From Rossellomorea sp. SC111 (GTDB taxonomy: Bacteria > Bacillota > Bacilli > Bacillales > Bacillaceae_B), in contig NZ_JANIOC010000002.1 of NCBI RefSeq assembly GCF_024733565.1, positions 186,979 to 250,978 of the forward strand: a DNA stretch of 64,000 nucleotides, read 5' to 3'. The translations under genes and the position numbers were made by a program. The notes under the pieces are model-generated. The model made no database searches. It was not told the origin of the DNA and saw nothing but the letters and a program-made list of their open reading frames with translations. Positions 8,800-16,218 of this stretch are shown one piece after another; within the stretch, counting starts at the first letter, position 1, and each line of letters begins with the position of its first letter.

Positions 8800-8815
8800 G
8801 AATATCCCCCCTTAC

Positions 8816-8845
8816 TAGTATGATTACCAAAATGACGAGGAAGAA
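8816..8845 (-). promoter_or_regulatory. possible sigma-G promoter of sspN-tlp
   Basis: On the minus strand a CATACTA (8816-8822) matches the sigma-G -10 exactly. The -35 region at the right distance does not match TGAATA well, so this is tentative. Confidence 0.4.
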
Positions 8846-8903
8846 TAGGCGTAATAATTGGTAGGAATACTTTCAGGGCAAAAAAAATAAGCCTTGTAAT
8901 TTC

Positions 8904-9050
8904 TTACTCGGCTTTGCTTACTGGACGTTTTATTTCAAGTCTTGCATCAATTCGTTCTTCTATGGCGTCAATGGCATCCTGATCCAACAGAAGCTGCTGT
9001 TTGTTTTCTTTCACCAGGTCTGCAAATGATTTTTTGCGTGGTCTCCGCAA
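8904..9050 (-). CDS. FbpB-family small basic protein (TTG start)
   Basis: 48 residues starting MRRPRKKSFADLVKENKQQ and ending with an acidic-basic helix (IDAIEERIDARLEIK). This is the FbpB pattern: Arg/Lys-rich start, F-x-x-L-V-x-x-N-K, then D-x-x-A-I-E-x-x-I-D. In B. subtilis FbpB is a Fur-controlled helper of the FsrA small RNA in iron sparing. The TTG is chosen because GAGGGG lies seven bases upstream and the family starts at this point; the ORF from an upstream ATG adds 16 unrelated residues. A Fur box is not obvious. It lies close to aconitase, an iron-sparing target, which may or may not be meaningful. Confidence 0.7.
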   Translation of the reverse strand: MRRPRKKSFADLVKENKQQLLLDQDAIDAIEERIDARLEIKRPVSKAE

Positions 9051-9182
9051 TTCAATCCCCTCGCTCTCTATTGTGGTTTGTATAAATAGTATATCCAAAT
9101 GTCAGATATTTTAAACAAAGGTCACAATTGATGTTGGGGAGTGATTTGGGGCTGTCATGAGATATGCAATTCTCTTTTCTTT

Positions 9183-9196
9183 GAGGTCCGTCCCTC
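9183..9196. repeat. single half-copy of the repeat core at the yneN stop
   Basis: GAGGTCCGTCCCTC with no partner nearby. It overlaps the yneN TGA stop codon (9195-9197). Confidence 0.8.
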
Positions 9197-9782
9197 ACTT
9201 AATCAGTGTCTTGAGGGAATCGATATTTGTGATCGCTCCTAATTGTTTATGGGAGATGATGCCTTGTTCGTTGATGACGAATGTGGTGGGGACGGTCAGG
9301 ATGTCATAGGCATTATTGATTTTGTCATCAGTGTCCAATAGGATCGGGAATGAGAGTCCCAGTGATTTCTGATATTCTTTGACGTTGTATTGTGGATCGA
9401 TGTTGATGGCGAGTACTTCAACATCTTTTCCGTATTTCGTATAAAACTCCTGCAAGACAGGCATTTCTTCTTTGCAGGGTGGGCACCACGTAGCCCAGAA
9501 GTTCACTATCACTTTTTTTCCCTTAAGTTCTGATAACGTAATGGATTTACCGTCGAGGGTATCTAGTTTAAAATCAATGGCCCGGTCTCCGACATTAGGT
9601 CCGGGTAAATTTTCCACTGAAGTGGCTTCAGAGACCTCCCCTTCTTCTATATCGATTAATTGGTCGAAAGCATCGGCTTGTTGAAATGCGCTTTCTGAAA
9701 ATGAAGATGGATCAGATGTATTCTCCATATAGAATGAGAAGACTATTAAGGTGACAAGTAAAACGCCAAATACGGATTTCAA
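9195..9782 (-). CDS. yneN: membrane-anchored thioredoxin-like protein YneN
   Basis: 195-residue TlpA/ResA-type thiol-disulfide oxidoreductase. One N-terminal membrane anchor (VFGVLLVTLIVFSFYM), an acidic linker, then the thioredoxin fold: GDRAIDFKLDTLDGKSITL, active site WATWCPPCKEEMPVL (CxxC), and the cis-Pro region YDILTVPTTFVI. It faces outside the membrane. Adjacent to citB as in B. subtilis. The stop TGA lies inside a copy of the repeat core, which may have set the present end of the protein. Confidence 0.87.
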   Translation of the reverse strand: MKSVFGVLLVTLIVFSFYMENTSDPSSFSESAFQQADAFDQLIDIEEGEVSEATSVENLPGPNVGDRAIDFKLDTLDGKSITLSELKGKKVIVNFWATWCPPCKEEMPVLQEFYTKYGKDVEVLAINIDPQYNVKEYQKSLGLSFPILLDTDDKINNAYDILTVPTTFVINEQGIISHKQLGAITNIDSLKTLIK

Positions 9783-9882
9783 AGGAGTGCTCTCCTCTCA
9801 AATAAATGATTTTACTATCATCATATGTAGGCTTGTCTCTCTTTAGTCATACATTTTTTGCACTTATTTATCAGGAAATGAG

Positions 9883-9912
9883 AAAAAGCCCCGGGAATTT
9901 GCCGGGGGCTTT
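9883..9912 (-). terminator. terminator after citB
   Basis: AAGCCCCCGGC and its complement around a short AT loop, followed by TTTTTC on the minus strand. Confidence 0.9.
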
Positions 9913-9921
9913 AAACTTGTA

Positions 9922-12633
9922 TTATGCTTTTAATTTATTACGAAGAACCATTTGTAGGATACCACCATGACGGTAGTAATCCACTTCTACATCGGAATCA
10001 AAACGTGCCAGTACTTCGAATTCAGTTGAAGAACCGTCTTCAGCTACAGCTGTAACCGTTAGGATATCACGAGGTTTTACATCATTTGTTACATTTACGG
10101 AAATCGTTTCTCTACCCGTCAATCCTAATGACTCAGCGCTGTCACCCTTCTTGAATTGAAGTGGAAGAACGCCCATCATCACGAGGTTCGAACGGTGGAT
10201 ACGCTCATAGCTTTCAGCGATGACAGTCTTGATACCAAGAAGATTTGTACCTTTCGCTGCCCAGTCACGAGAAGATCCCATACCGTAATCTTTTCCTGCA
10301 AGAACAACTAATCCAGTACCGTCTTGTTGATACTTCATGCATGCATCATACATCGGCATCACTTCATCTTCTGGCCAGTAAGTGGTGAATCCACCCTCAG
10401 TCCCAGGAGCAATTTGGTTACGGATACGGATATTTGCAAACGTACCACGCATCATCACTTCATGGTTACCGCGACGGGAACCGTATGAGTTAAAGTCACG
10501 TGGCTCAACATTATTCGCACGAAGATATTTACCTGCCGGTGTATCTTTACCGATTGCACCTGCTGGTGAAATATGGTCAGTCGTGACGGAATCTCCAAAT
10601 TTACCAACAACGCGAAGTCCGTTCAAGCCTTGGATGTCTTCAGGCGTTGTCGCAAGTCCTGTAAAGAACGTTGGATTTTGGATGTAAGTCGAATTTTCAT
10701 CGAAGCTGTAAAGTGGCTCGTTACTTGTTTTAATTTCATTCCAGCGTTCGTTTTCAGAGAAAACGTGCTCATATTCTCTACGGAATAATTCAGGAGTAAC
10801 GGTTGCTTTCACAGCATCCTTCACTTCATCCTGTGAAGGCCAGATATCTTTGAAGAATACATCATTTCCATCTTTGTCCTTACCTAGGGATTCTTTTTGA
10901 AGATCGATGTCCACAGTACCTGCCAGAGCATAAGCAACAACAAGTGGTGGTGAAGCAAGGTAGTTTGCTTTCACAAGTGGATGGATACGACCTTCAAAGT
11001 TACGGTTACCTGATAGGACGGATGTTAACAATAAATCTGCATCCGATACAGCCTTTTCGATTTCAGGGCGAAGTGGACCGGAGTTACCGATACAAGTCGT
11101 ACAACCATATCCGACAAGGTTGAATCCGATATCTTCAAGATAAGATAACAGACCTGAATCTCTCAAGTAACCCGTTACAACTTTAGATCCTGGTGCAAGA
11201 GATGTCTTGACGTAATCAGGAACGTTCATTCCAAGTTCCACTGCTTTTTTCGCAACTAAACCGGCACCCAACATAACATATGGATTCGACGTGTTTGTAC
11301 ATGATGTGATGGCAGCGATTCCGATCGCACCAGTTGGCATCACAACATCTTTACCATCTTCTGTTGTATATTTGGCGGTTTTGTTGATTTCAGATGCATC
11401 CAGCCCAAAGCCTTGAACGCCTTCTTTAGCCGTGATGGATTTATGGAAAGATTCCTTCATATCAGAAAGAGGAATTAAATCTTGTGGACGTTTAGGTCCA
11501 GAAAGGTTTGGTTCCACTGCTGAAAGATCGATTTCCACTACATCTGTGTACGTTGGTTCTTCTTTTTCCGGAGTGAAGAACATTTCATTTTTCTTTAAAT
11601 ATTCTTCAACCATGTTGATATGTGTTTCGTCACGGCCAGTCAGACGAAGATAATCCAGTGACTCTGAATCAACCGGGAAGAATCCACAAGTTGCACCGTA
11701 TTCTGGAGCCATGTTGGCAATTGTTGCACGGTCAGCAAGTGGTAATGTTGCTACACCAGTACCGAAGTACTCAACAAATTTTCCTACTACCCCTTTTTGA
11801 CGAAGAACTTGTGTCACTTTAAGGGCTAAGTCTGTAGCGGTAGCTCCATTAGGAAGCTCCCCAGTCATTTTAACTCCGATAACTTCAGGGATCGGGAAGT
11901 ATGAAGGTTGACCAAGCATTCCTGCTTCGGCTTCAATTCCACCTACACCCCATCCAAGTACACCGATACCGTTGATCATAGTAGTATGAGAGTCAGTACC
12001 AACCAAAGTATCAGGGTATGCTTCAAAATCGCCTTCTGTTGTTTCAACAGCATGAACGACATTTGCTAAATATTCTAAGTTTACCTGGTGAACGATACCT
12101 GTTGCTGGCGGGACAGCACGGTAGTTTTCAAATGCTTTTTGAGCCCAGCTAAGGAACTGGTAACGTTCAGCGTTCCGTTCAAATTCAAGGTCCATATTGG
12201 CCTGAAGTGCGTTAGCAGTACCATATTTATCGACCTGTACAGAGTGGTCGATTACCAGGTCAACCGGGATTTCAGGATTGATCTTTTGAGGATCTCCACC
12301 GATATCTGCCATCGCTTTACGTAGAGATGCTAAATCAACTACAGCCGGCACTCCAGTGAAATCCTGAAGGATAACACGTGAAGGTTTGAAAGGAACTTCT
12401 GCATCCTTTACTTCAGTTGATCCCCAATTTGCCAGGTTTTCAACATGGTCTTTGTTAATCACACGTCCGTCAAATTGACGAAGTACAGACTCCAAGAGTA
12501 CCTTTACACTGTAAGGTAAGCGGTTAATTTTTGTTACTCCTGCTTCTTCAAGCGCTTTTAAACGATAATAATGATAACGTTTTCCTTCTAGTTCGAAAGA
12601 AGATCGTGCATTAAATACATCGTTCTTTGCCAT
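9922..12633 (-). CDS. citB: aconitate hydratase (aconitase) CitB
   Basis: TCA-cycle enzyme converting citrate to isocitrate, 903 residues, the usual AcnA/IRP length. The [4Fe-4S] ligands are visible: one Cys in [10 protein letters not shown] and two in [11 protein letters not shown]. Other family blocks are [26 protein letters not shown] and the swivel-domain [20 protein letters not shown]. The start is [13 protein letters not shown], with GAGGGGG eight bases upstream, not the ORF's earlier ATG. The upstream region has a CcpC-type dyad and a hairpin in the leader. As an apo-protein, B. subtilis CitB also binds RNA. Confidence 0.97.
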   Translation of the reverse strand: MAKNDVFNARSSFELEGKRYHYYRLKALEEAGVTKINRLPYSVKVLLESVLRQFDGRVINKDHVENLANWGSTEVKDAEVPFKPSRVILQDFTGVPAVVDLASLRKAMADIGGDPQKINPEIPVDLVIDHSVQVDKYGTANALQANMDLEFERNAERYQFLSWAQKAFENYRAVPPATGIVHQVNLEYLANVVHAVETTEGDFEAYPDTLVGTDSHTTMINGIGVLGWGVGGIEAEAGMLGQPSYFPIPEVIGVKMTGELPNGATATDLALKVTQVLRQKGVVGKFVEYFGTGVATLPLADRATIANMAPEYGATCGFFPVDSESLDYLRLTGRDETHINMVEEYLKKNEMFFTPEKEEPTYTDVVEIDLSAVEPNLSGPKRPQDLIPLSDMKESFHKSITAKEGVQGFGLDASEINKTAKYTTEDGKDVVMPTGAIGIAAITSCTNTSNPYVMLGAGLVAKKAVELGMNVPDYVKTSLAPGSKVVTGYLRDSGLLSYLEDIGFNLVGYGCTTCIGNSGPLRPEIEKAVSDADLLLTSVLSGNRNFEGRIHPLVKANYLASPPLVVAYALAGTVDIDLQKESLGKDKDGNDVFFKDIWPSQDEVKDAVKATVTPELFRREYEHVFSENERWNEIKTSNEPLYSFDENSTYIQNPTFFTGLATTPEDIQGLNGLRVVGKFGDSVTTDHISPAGAIGKDTPAGKYLRANNVEPRDFNSYGSRRGNHEVMMRGTFANIRIRNQIAPGTEGGFTTYWPEDEVMPMYDACMKYQQDGTGLVVLAGKDYGMGSSRDWAAKGTNLLGIKTVIAESYERIHRSNLVMMGVLPLQFKKGDSAESLGLTGRETISVNVTNDVKPRDILTVTAVAEDGSSTEFEVLARFDSDVEVDYYRHGGILQMVLRNKLKA

Positions 12634-12670
12634 TTCGATTCCCCCTCTAAACTGCATCAAACAATAAGTC

Positions 12671-12699
12671 GAAAAGTTTTCGTTCTAAACGAACTTTTC
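12671..12699 (-). other. hairpin in the citB 5' leader
   Basis: GAAAAGTTCGTT pairs with AACGAAAACTTTTC (one-base bulge) around a three-base loop, about 40 bases before the citB start codon. No T-run follows, so it is not a terminator; an RNA-stability or protein-binding element is possible. Confidence 0.5.
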
Positions 12700-12703
12700 T
12701 CAC

Positions 12704-12750
12704 ATTTACATCTTAATACAAGCGATTACATAAGTAAATAACAATAAAGT
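12704..12750 (-). promoter_or_regulatory. candidate citB promoter
   Basis: On the minus strand TTTACT, a 17-base spacer and TAAGAT form a plausible sigma-A promoter just downstream of the CcpC-like dyad; a second ATAA/TTAT half-site overlaps the -35 area. Confidence 0.4.
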
Positions 12751-12760
12751 TATTGTTTTT

Positions 12761-12777
12761 GATAAGTTTTACTTATC
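12761..12777. promoter_or_regulatory. CcpC-type operator dyad upstream of citB
   Basis: GATAAGTTTTACTTATC contains ATAA-N7-TTAT exactly, the known CcpC dyad of the B. subtilis citB and citZ promoters. Another ATAA/TTAT palindrome (AATAAC with GTTATT, 12739-12756) lies nearer to the gene, resembling the dyad-plus-half-site arrangement. Citrate-responsive repression is inferred. Confidence 0.6.
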
Positions 12778-12880
12778 TAAATGATTAAACTCCTTAAGGT
12801 TTCCAGAAAAATAGTGGTATAACAACATTTCTGTCCTTGTCAAATCGTGTCAGCTCGTCTAAAACATTATTTTGAAAAAA

Positions 12881-12910
12881 TGAATCTGTTAGCGATTCCC
12901 TTTCATAGAT
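12881..12910 (+). promoter_or_regulatory. sigma-G promoter of sspO
   Basis: -35 TGAATC (12881-12886), 17-base spacer, -10 CATAGAT (12904-12910); near-consensus for forespore sigma-G and 43 bases before the sspO start. Confidence 0.7.
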
Positions 12911-12953
12911 CGTCACAGAAGGTGGCATTCTATCCTTATGGAGGTGTTCTACT

Positions 12954-13103
12954 TTGACAAAACGTAAAGCGAACCATGTAATGAATGGAATGAATGCAGC
13001 AAAAGGACAAGGCCAGGGTGCCGGTTATAATGAAGAATATTCGAATGAACCATTGACTGCAGAACAGCGTCAGTTCAATAAAAAAAGAAAAACCAATCAG
13101 TAA
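12954..13103 (+). CDS. sspO: small acid-soluble spore protein SspO
   Basis: 49 residues (TTG start) reading [19 protein letters not shown], then [11 protein letters not shown] and a basic C-terminus FNKKRKTNQ, matching B. subtilis SspO (formerly CotK). GGAGG lies eight bases before the TTG. Minor DNA-free spore-core protein. A sigma-G promoter is visible upstream. In B. subtilis sspO and sspP form one operon; here a convergent unknown gene lies between them and sspP has its own promoter. Confidence 0.9.
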   Translation: MTKRKANHVMNGMNAAKGQGQGAGYNEEYSNEPLTAEQRQFNKKRKTNQ

Positions 13104-13211
13104 AAAGTAAAAGGTGGCTATTACAGCTCTGCAAAAAATTGTGGGTATGGTCACCTTCCCTCCCTGCAACTATTTTCTTCTATTTTCCCCTACCCTCTTC
13201 GTTCAAATATA

Positions 13212-13248
13212 AAACCCACCCTTACCATTCAGCAGGGTGGGTTTTATA
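13212..13248 (-). terminator. terminator after the 85-residue unknown gene
   Basis: AAACCCACCCT and AGGGTGGGTTTT around a ten-base loop; T-rich on both sides, so it may also serve sspO. Confidence 0.85.
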
Positions 13249-13275
13249 TTACGCGGAGCCGCAACGTTGATTACG

Positions 13276-13533
13276 TTATTGTTCATTCACTTCATTCACA
13301 ATGGATGACAAGTCGGATTTGAATTGTTGAAGTTGTGCACGTTGAGTATCCGATGCCACTTCAAGTGCATTTTCTATTTGTTGATAAGCCTCATTCACTT
13401 CATTTTTGAGATGAGCGAGTTGAGTGCCGTAGCTTGCTCCATCCAGTACCAGTTCATTAATGGTATGATGTACTTCCGTCACGCTTTGTTCAGCAGCTTG
13501 GAAGGCTTGTTGTTTATTTTTATTGTATGGCAT
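13276..13533 (-). CDS. short helical protein of unknown function
   Basis: 85 residues, almost entirely predicted amphipathic helix with heptad-like spacing (QAAEQSVTEVHHTINELV, LKNEVNEAYQQIENAL), no cysteine and no membrane segment. An AAGGAGAG ribosome site precedes the ATG and a terminator follows the stop, so it is likely a real gene. It splits the usual sspO-sspP pair in the opposite orientation. Gln/Ala-rich composition resembles small sporulation-associated proteins, but I cannot place it in a family. Confidence 0.65.
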   Translation of the reverse strand: MPYNKNKQQAFQAAEQSVTEVHHTINELVLDGASYGTQLAHLKNEVNEAYQQIENALEVASDTQRAQLQQFKSDLSSIVNEVNEQ

Positions 13534-13600
13534 TGGTGATCTCTCCTTATTCAGAAATTAGCTTCTTTAGTTTAACCAAAACACCAGGAAACTATACATA

Positions 13601-13631
13601 TGAATAAACGGTTCACCAACTTAGCATGCTA
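13601..13631 (+). promoter_or_regulatory. sigma-G promoter of sspP
   Basis: -35 TGAATA (13601-13606), 18-base spacer, -10 CATGCTA (13625-13631); full consensus at both boxes, 20 bases before the sspP start. Confidence 0.8.
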
Positions 13632-13651
13632 AAGATTAGGAGGGATGATAC

Positions 13652-13789
13652 ATGAACAAAAATGATGGCAAAGATATGCGTAAAAATGCTCCGAAACAAT
13701 CGGGACAGCCGGAGCCTTTAAGTGGTTCACATAAAGTGAAGAACCGTAATCATACCCGTCAAAAAAATAATAGTCACCACGATATGTAA
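13652..13789 (+). CDS. sspP: small acid-soluble spore protein SspP
   Basis: 45 residues starting [19 protein letters not shown], with [20 protein letters not shown] and the end SHHDM, matching B. subtilis SspP (formerly CotL, ends NTSHDM). Very hydrophilic spore-core protein. AGGAGG lies nine bases before the ATG. Convergent with selA. Confidence 0.92.
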   Translation: MNKNDGKDMRKNAPKQSGQPEPLSGSHKVKNRNHTRQKNNSHHDM

Positions 13790-13833
13790 GAGATGATACA
13801 GGGAGTGCCGGCGCATTATGCCTGCACTCCCTT

Positions 13834-15246
13834 TCAGTCTGCTCCTTGTATGCTCTTTAAAACGTGGAGGATTTCCCTCTGTTCATCCATGGAAACCGTC
13901 CGAAGATCAAAGAGGGCCACATTGTCCTGAATCCTTGTAAGAATGGAAGTCGTCCCCTTTCTAAGCTTTTCATGAATGTCCTGTGATGAAAAAAGAGAAT
14001 GGGAGACTGCGACAATGTACGTGTTTAATTCAACATCCGGCATCGTCCCTCCACCGATTTGGCTTTGCCCTTCAACTATGGTGGATGAGTAACCGTTCCC
14101 GAGTTCCTGCACACCCTCAACGAACTTCCGTGACTGATGCAGGATTTCTTCTTTGGTCCGGGTGATGGCTCTGATGGTTGGATTTTTCTCTTGTTCCTCC
14201 CCCTTTCTGTAATGTAATAAAGTCATTTCCAGAGCCGCCAGAGTCATTTTATCGACCCTGAGGACGCGGGCAAGCTGATGCTTCTTTAATTGATCGATCA
14301 AATCCTTTTGTCCTGCTATGATTCCCGCCTGAGGTCCCCCTAATAATTTGTCTCCACTGAATGAGACGAGGTCTGCACCTTTATCCAGCACTGACTTAAC
14401 CAAGGGTTCATCACCGATTCCCAATCGGGTGAAATCGTATAGAGCACCACTTCCTAAATCTTCATAATAATGGACATTGGAATGCAGTCGGGATAGTCCA
14501 GCCAGTTCTTCCGTCGGTACAGAAGCAGTAAATCCTTTCATGACAAAATTACTTTGATGAACCTTCATGATCATTCTTGTTTCATCGCTCATCGCTTCGT
14601 CATAATCCCTTAAATGGGTCTTGTTCGTTGTCCCTACCTCATGAAGGAGAGCGCCGCTTTCTTCCATGATAGAAGATATCCGAAATGATCCGCCGATTTC
14701 CACCAGTTCTCCCCGGGAAACAATCACTTCTTTTTGCTTGGCAAGAGCAGTAAGGATAAGAAAAACGGCTGCTGCATTATTATTGACAACCATGGCTGCT
14801 TCCGCCCCGGTCAATTCACAAATGAGGTTCTCTGCATGACTATGCCTCGAACCCCTGACACCTTCATCAATGTCGTATTCCAGATTGCTGTAATGACAAG
14901 ATATACCCATGATATGATTCATCGTTTCCTGTCCTAATCGTGCCCGCCCCAGGTTCGTATGCAAGATGGTTCCCGTTGCGTTTATGATTCTCCTTAGAGA
15001 CATGGAATGGGATTTGCGGGCCAATACTCCAGTTTGGCCAAACACCTCATCAATGAAATCTCTTGAAGATGGATGAGGTCCGTTCCATTCTTTATTCAGC
15101 ATGGACGCCCTGCAAATCGAGATCACTTTTTTCAAGAGGTCCGTCCCTCTTTCCATCGAAAGGTTGTGATGATGGAGGAAAGTATGGAATTGGTTGGTTT
15201 GTTGCAGTTCGTGTATGGATGGAATATGTCTGAGAAGATGGTTCAT
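13834..15246 (-). CDS. selA: L-seryl-tRNA(Sec) selenium transferase SelA
   Basis: PLP enzyme that turns seryl-tRNA(Sec) into selenocysteinyl-tRNA(Sec) using selenophosphate. 470 residues from MNHLLRHIPSIHEL, usual length. Visible: RRIINATGTILHTNLGRA (family hallmark), NNNAAAVFLIL, and the PLP-lysine region VSFSGDKLLGGPQAGII. AAGGGG precedes the chosen ATG; the ORF's ten extra residues overlap the ribosome site. Selenophosphate synthase and a candidate selenoprotein are encoded next door, so the locus is coherent. An exact 14-base copy of the window's repeat core lies in the N-terminal part and encodes Arg-Gly-Thr-Asp-Leu. Confidence 0.95.
   Translation of the reverse strand: MNHLLRHIPSIHELQQTNQFHTFLHHHNLSMERGTDLLKKVISICRASMLNKEWNGPHPSSRDFIDEVFGQTGVLARKSHSMSLRRIINATGTILHTNLGRARLGQETMNHIMGISCHYSNLEYDIDEGVRGSRHSHAENLICELTGAEAAMVVNNNAAAVFLILTALAKQKEVIVSRGELVEIGGSFRISSIMEESGALLHEVGTTNKTHLRDYDEAMSDETRMIMKVHQSNFVMKGFTASVPTEELAGLSRLHSNVHYYEDLGSGALYDFTRLGIGDEPLVKSVLDKGADLVSFSGDKLLGGPQAGIIAGQKDLIDQLKKHQLARVLRVDKMTLAALEMTLLHYRKGEEQEKNPTIRAITRTKEEILHQSRKFVEGVQELGNGYSSTIVEGQSQIGGGTMPDVELNTYIVAVSHSLFSSQDIHEKLRKGTTSILTRIQDNVALFDLRTVSMDEQREILHVLKSIQGAD
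15136..15149. repeat. repeat core inside selA
   Basis: Exact GAGGTCCGTCCCTC on the plus strand. In the selA frame it reads Glu-Arg-Gly-Thr-Asp-Leu (AGA GGG ACG GAC CTC). Confidence 0.85.
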
Positions 15247-15346
15247 GATTATTGCCCCTTCTTTGTTTTTCCTCATTATAACACCCTCACGATTTATAGT
15301 AGAAAGAATACAATATGTAAAAGATGTCGTTGGGGGTCAGGTGTAA

Positions 15347-15739
15347 ATGTGTAAGGATAAGGAGGATTTCTATTTAGAGAATTGGGAGGAGAGTATGAAG
15401 GATTGGTTATTGGATCCTGCTACGGTTCAATTGGATGAACAAGAATTCCGTGTGGATTTTCTTGATACGACGGAATCGTTCATAGTGGAGATCGAGACAG
15501 AAAATATATGTCCAGAAGAATTGATAATTAAGAAGAAGGATACTCAATTGCTGATATTAATCATGGTGAAAGACGAAAGTAAAATGAGAAAACGCTCCAT
15601 TCGTTTTCCTTTCTGCTTAAAGCAGCGAGCCATTACCTATTCCATTGAGCATCATACAATTGAAATCAATGTGCCTAAAAAGGCTTGTTCCACCCCCTCA
15701 TCCATCGTGATCAGAGTTCAGGGATTGTCGAATGAATAA
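15347..15739 (+). CDS. Hsp20/alpha-crystallin-like small protein
   Basis: 130 residues with an alpha-crystallin-like beta-sandwich pattern: FRVDFLDTTESFIVEIET, a P-E-E-L-x-I turn (CPEELIIKKKDTQLLI), KRSIRFPF and TIEINVPKK, as in Hsp20. It lacks the C-terminal I-x-I/V anchoring motif in its normal form, so oligomerisation may be altered. Two starts are possible: ATG 15347 with AGGTG upstream, or ATG 15395 (MKDWLLDP) with GGGAGGAGAG. Divergent from selA (100 bp) and convergent with the SelW-like gene through a shared terminator. Role unknown; perhaps spore- or stress-related. Confidence 0.6.
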   Translation: MCKDKEDFYLENWEESMKDWLLDPATVQLDEQEFRVDFLDTTESFIVEIETENICPEELIIKKKDTQLLILIMVKDESKMRKRSIRFPFCLKQRAITYSIEHHTIEINVPKKACSTPSSIVIRVQGLSNE

Positions 15740-15760
15740 CCGTCATTCTTTAAATAGAGG

Positions 15761-15792
15761 AAAAGGTCATCAGCATGTGCTGATGACCTTTT
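15761..15792. terminator. bidirectional terminator between the Hsp20-like and SelW-like genes
   Basis: AAAAGGTCATCAGCA and its exact complement with a two-base loop; A/T tracts on both sides serve both convergent genes. Confidence 0.9.
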
Positions 15793-15801
15793 CTGCGGGT
15801 T

Positions 15802-16041
15802 TTAATGAGATTCAATGATCGAAATGGTCTCTTTGATATCAGGAAAAAAACCTGTATCGAGTTTGGAATAAATTTTTTCCCCGTTTACTGTAATTTCGAA
15901 TGCCCCTCCAGAGGACGGTACTAACGTTAGTTCCTTCAATTCGGATCTAAAATGGTTGAATAACTGTTCCGCGAAACTCGCGGCTTTAGGTGCATAGTTT
16001 CACATCATACAGAATTCAATCGTCATCTTTACATCTTTCAT
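15802..16041 (-). CDS. SelW/Rdx-family selenoprotein with a CxxU motif (UGA read as selenocysteine)
   Basis: No single open frame shows this gene because codon 14 is TGA (16000-16002). Read as Sec, the protein is 79 residues: MKDVKMTIEFCMM-Sec-NYAPKAASFAE, then LKELTLVPSSGGAFEITVNG and the end TGFFPDIKETISIIES. This is the Rdx (SelW/SelT/SelH) thioredoxin-like fold, in which bacterial relatives carry CxxC at this site. AGGAGG lies nine bases before the ATG. After the TGA, 16 bases on, is a GUU-loop hairpin (candidate SECIS). It lies between selA and selD. Reaction and partner are unknown; a redox role is inferred from the family. Confidence 0.85.
15969..15983 (-). promoter_or_regulatory. candidate bacterial SECIS hairpin of the SelW-like gene
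   Basis: In the mRNA, CCGCGA-GUU-UCGCGG: a perfect 6-bp stem with a GUU loop starting 16 bases after the UGA, the position and loop type SelB needs. Confidence 0.7.
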
Positions 16042-16157
16042 CTAAATCATCCTCCTCCACAAATCATATTCAACGTGTATATTCATTTTATTAAAGGGGA
16101 AGTACTTGTGCAAATATTCAATTCTTTCCTTCATTTCTATTTCTCCTTACTTCTCCT

Positions 16158-16187
16158 TTGCTCAATTGTATTTTTATCCTGTACAAT
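16158..16187 (+). promoter_or_regulatory. candidate sigma-A promoter of selD
   Basis: TTGCTC (16158-16163), 18-base spacer, TACAAT (16182-16187), about 32 bases before the selD ATG. Confidence 0.5.
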
Positions 16188-16218
16188 GAATTTATTCATA
16201 CATAAAGAGGTGAATAGA

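Noticed and set aside
14000..15250. antisense ORFs in selA as genes
   Set aside because: No ribosome sites or family similarity; shadows of the coding strand.
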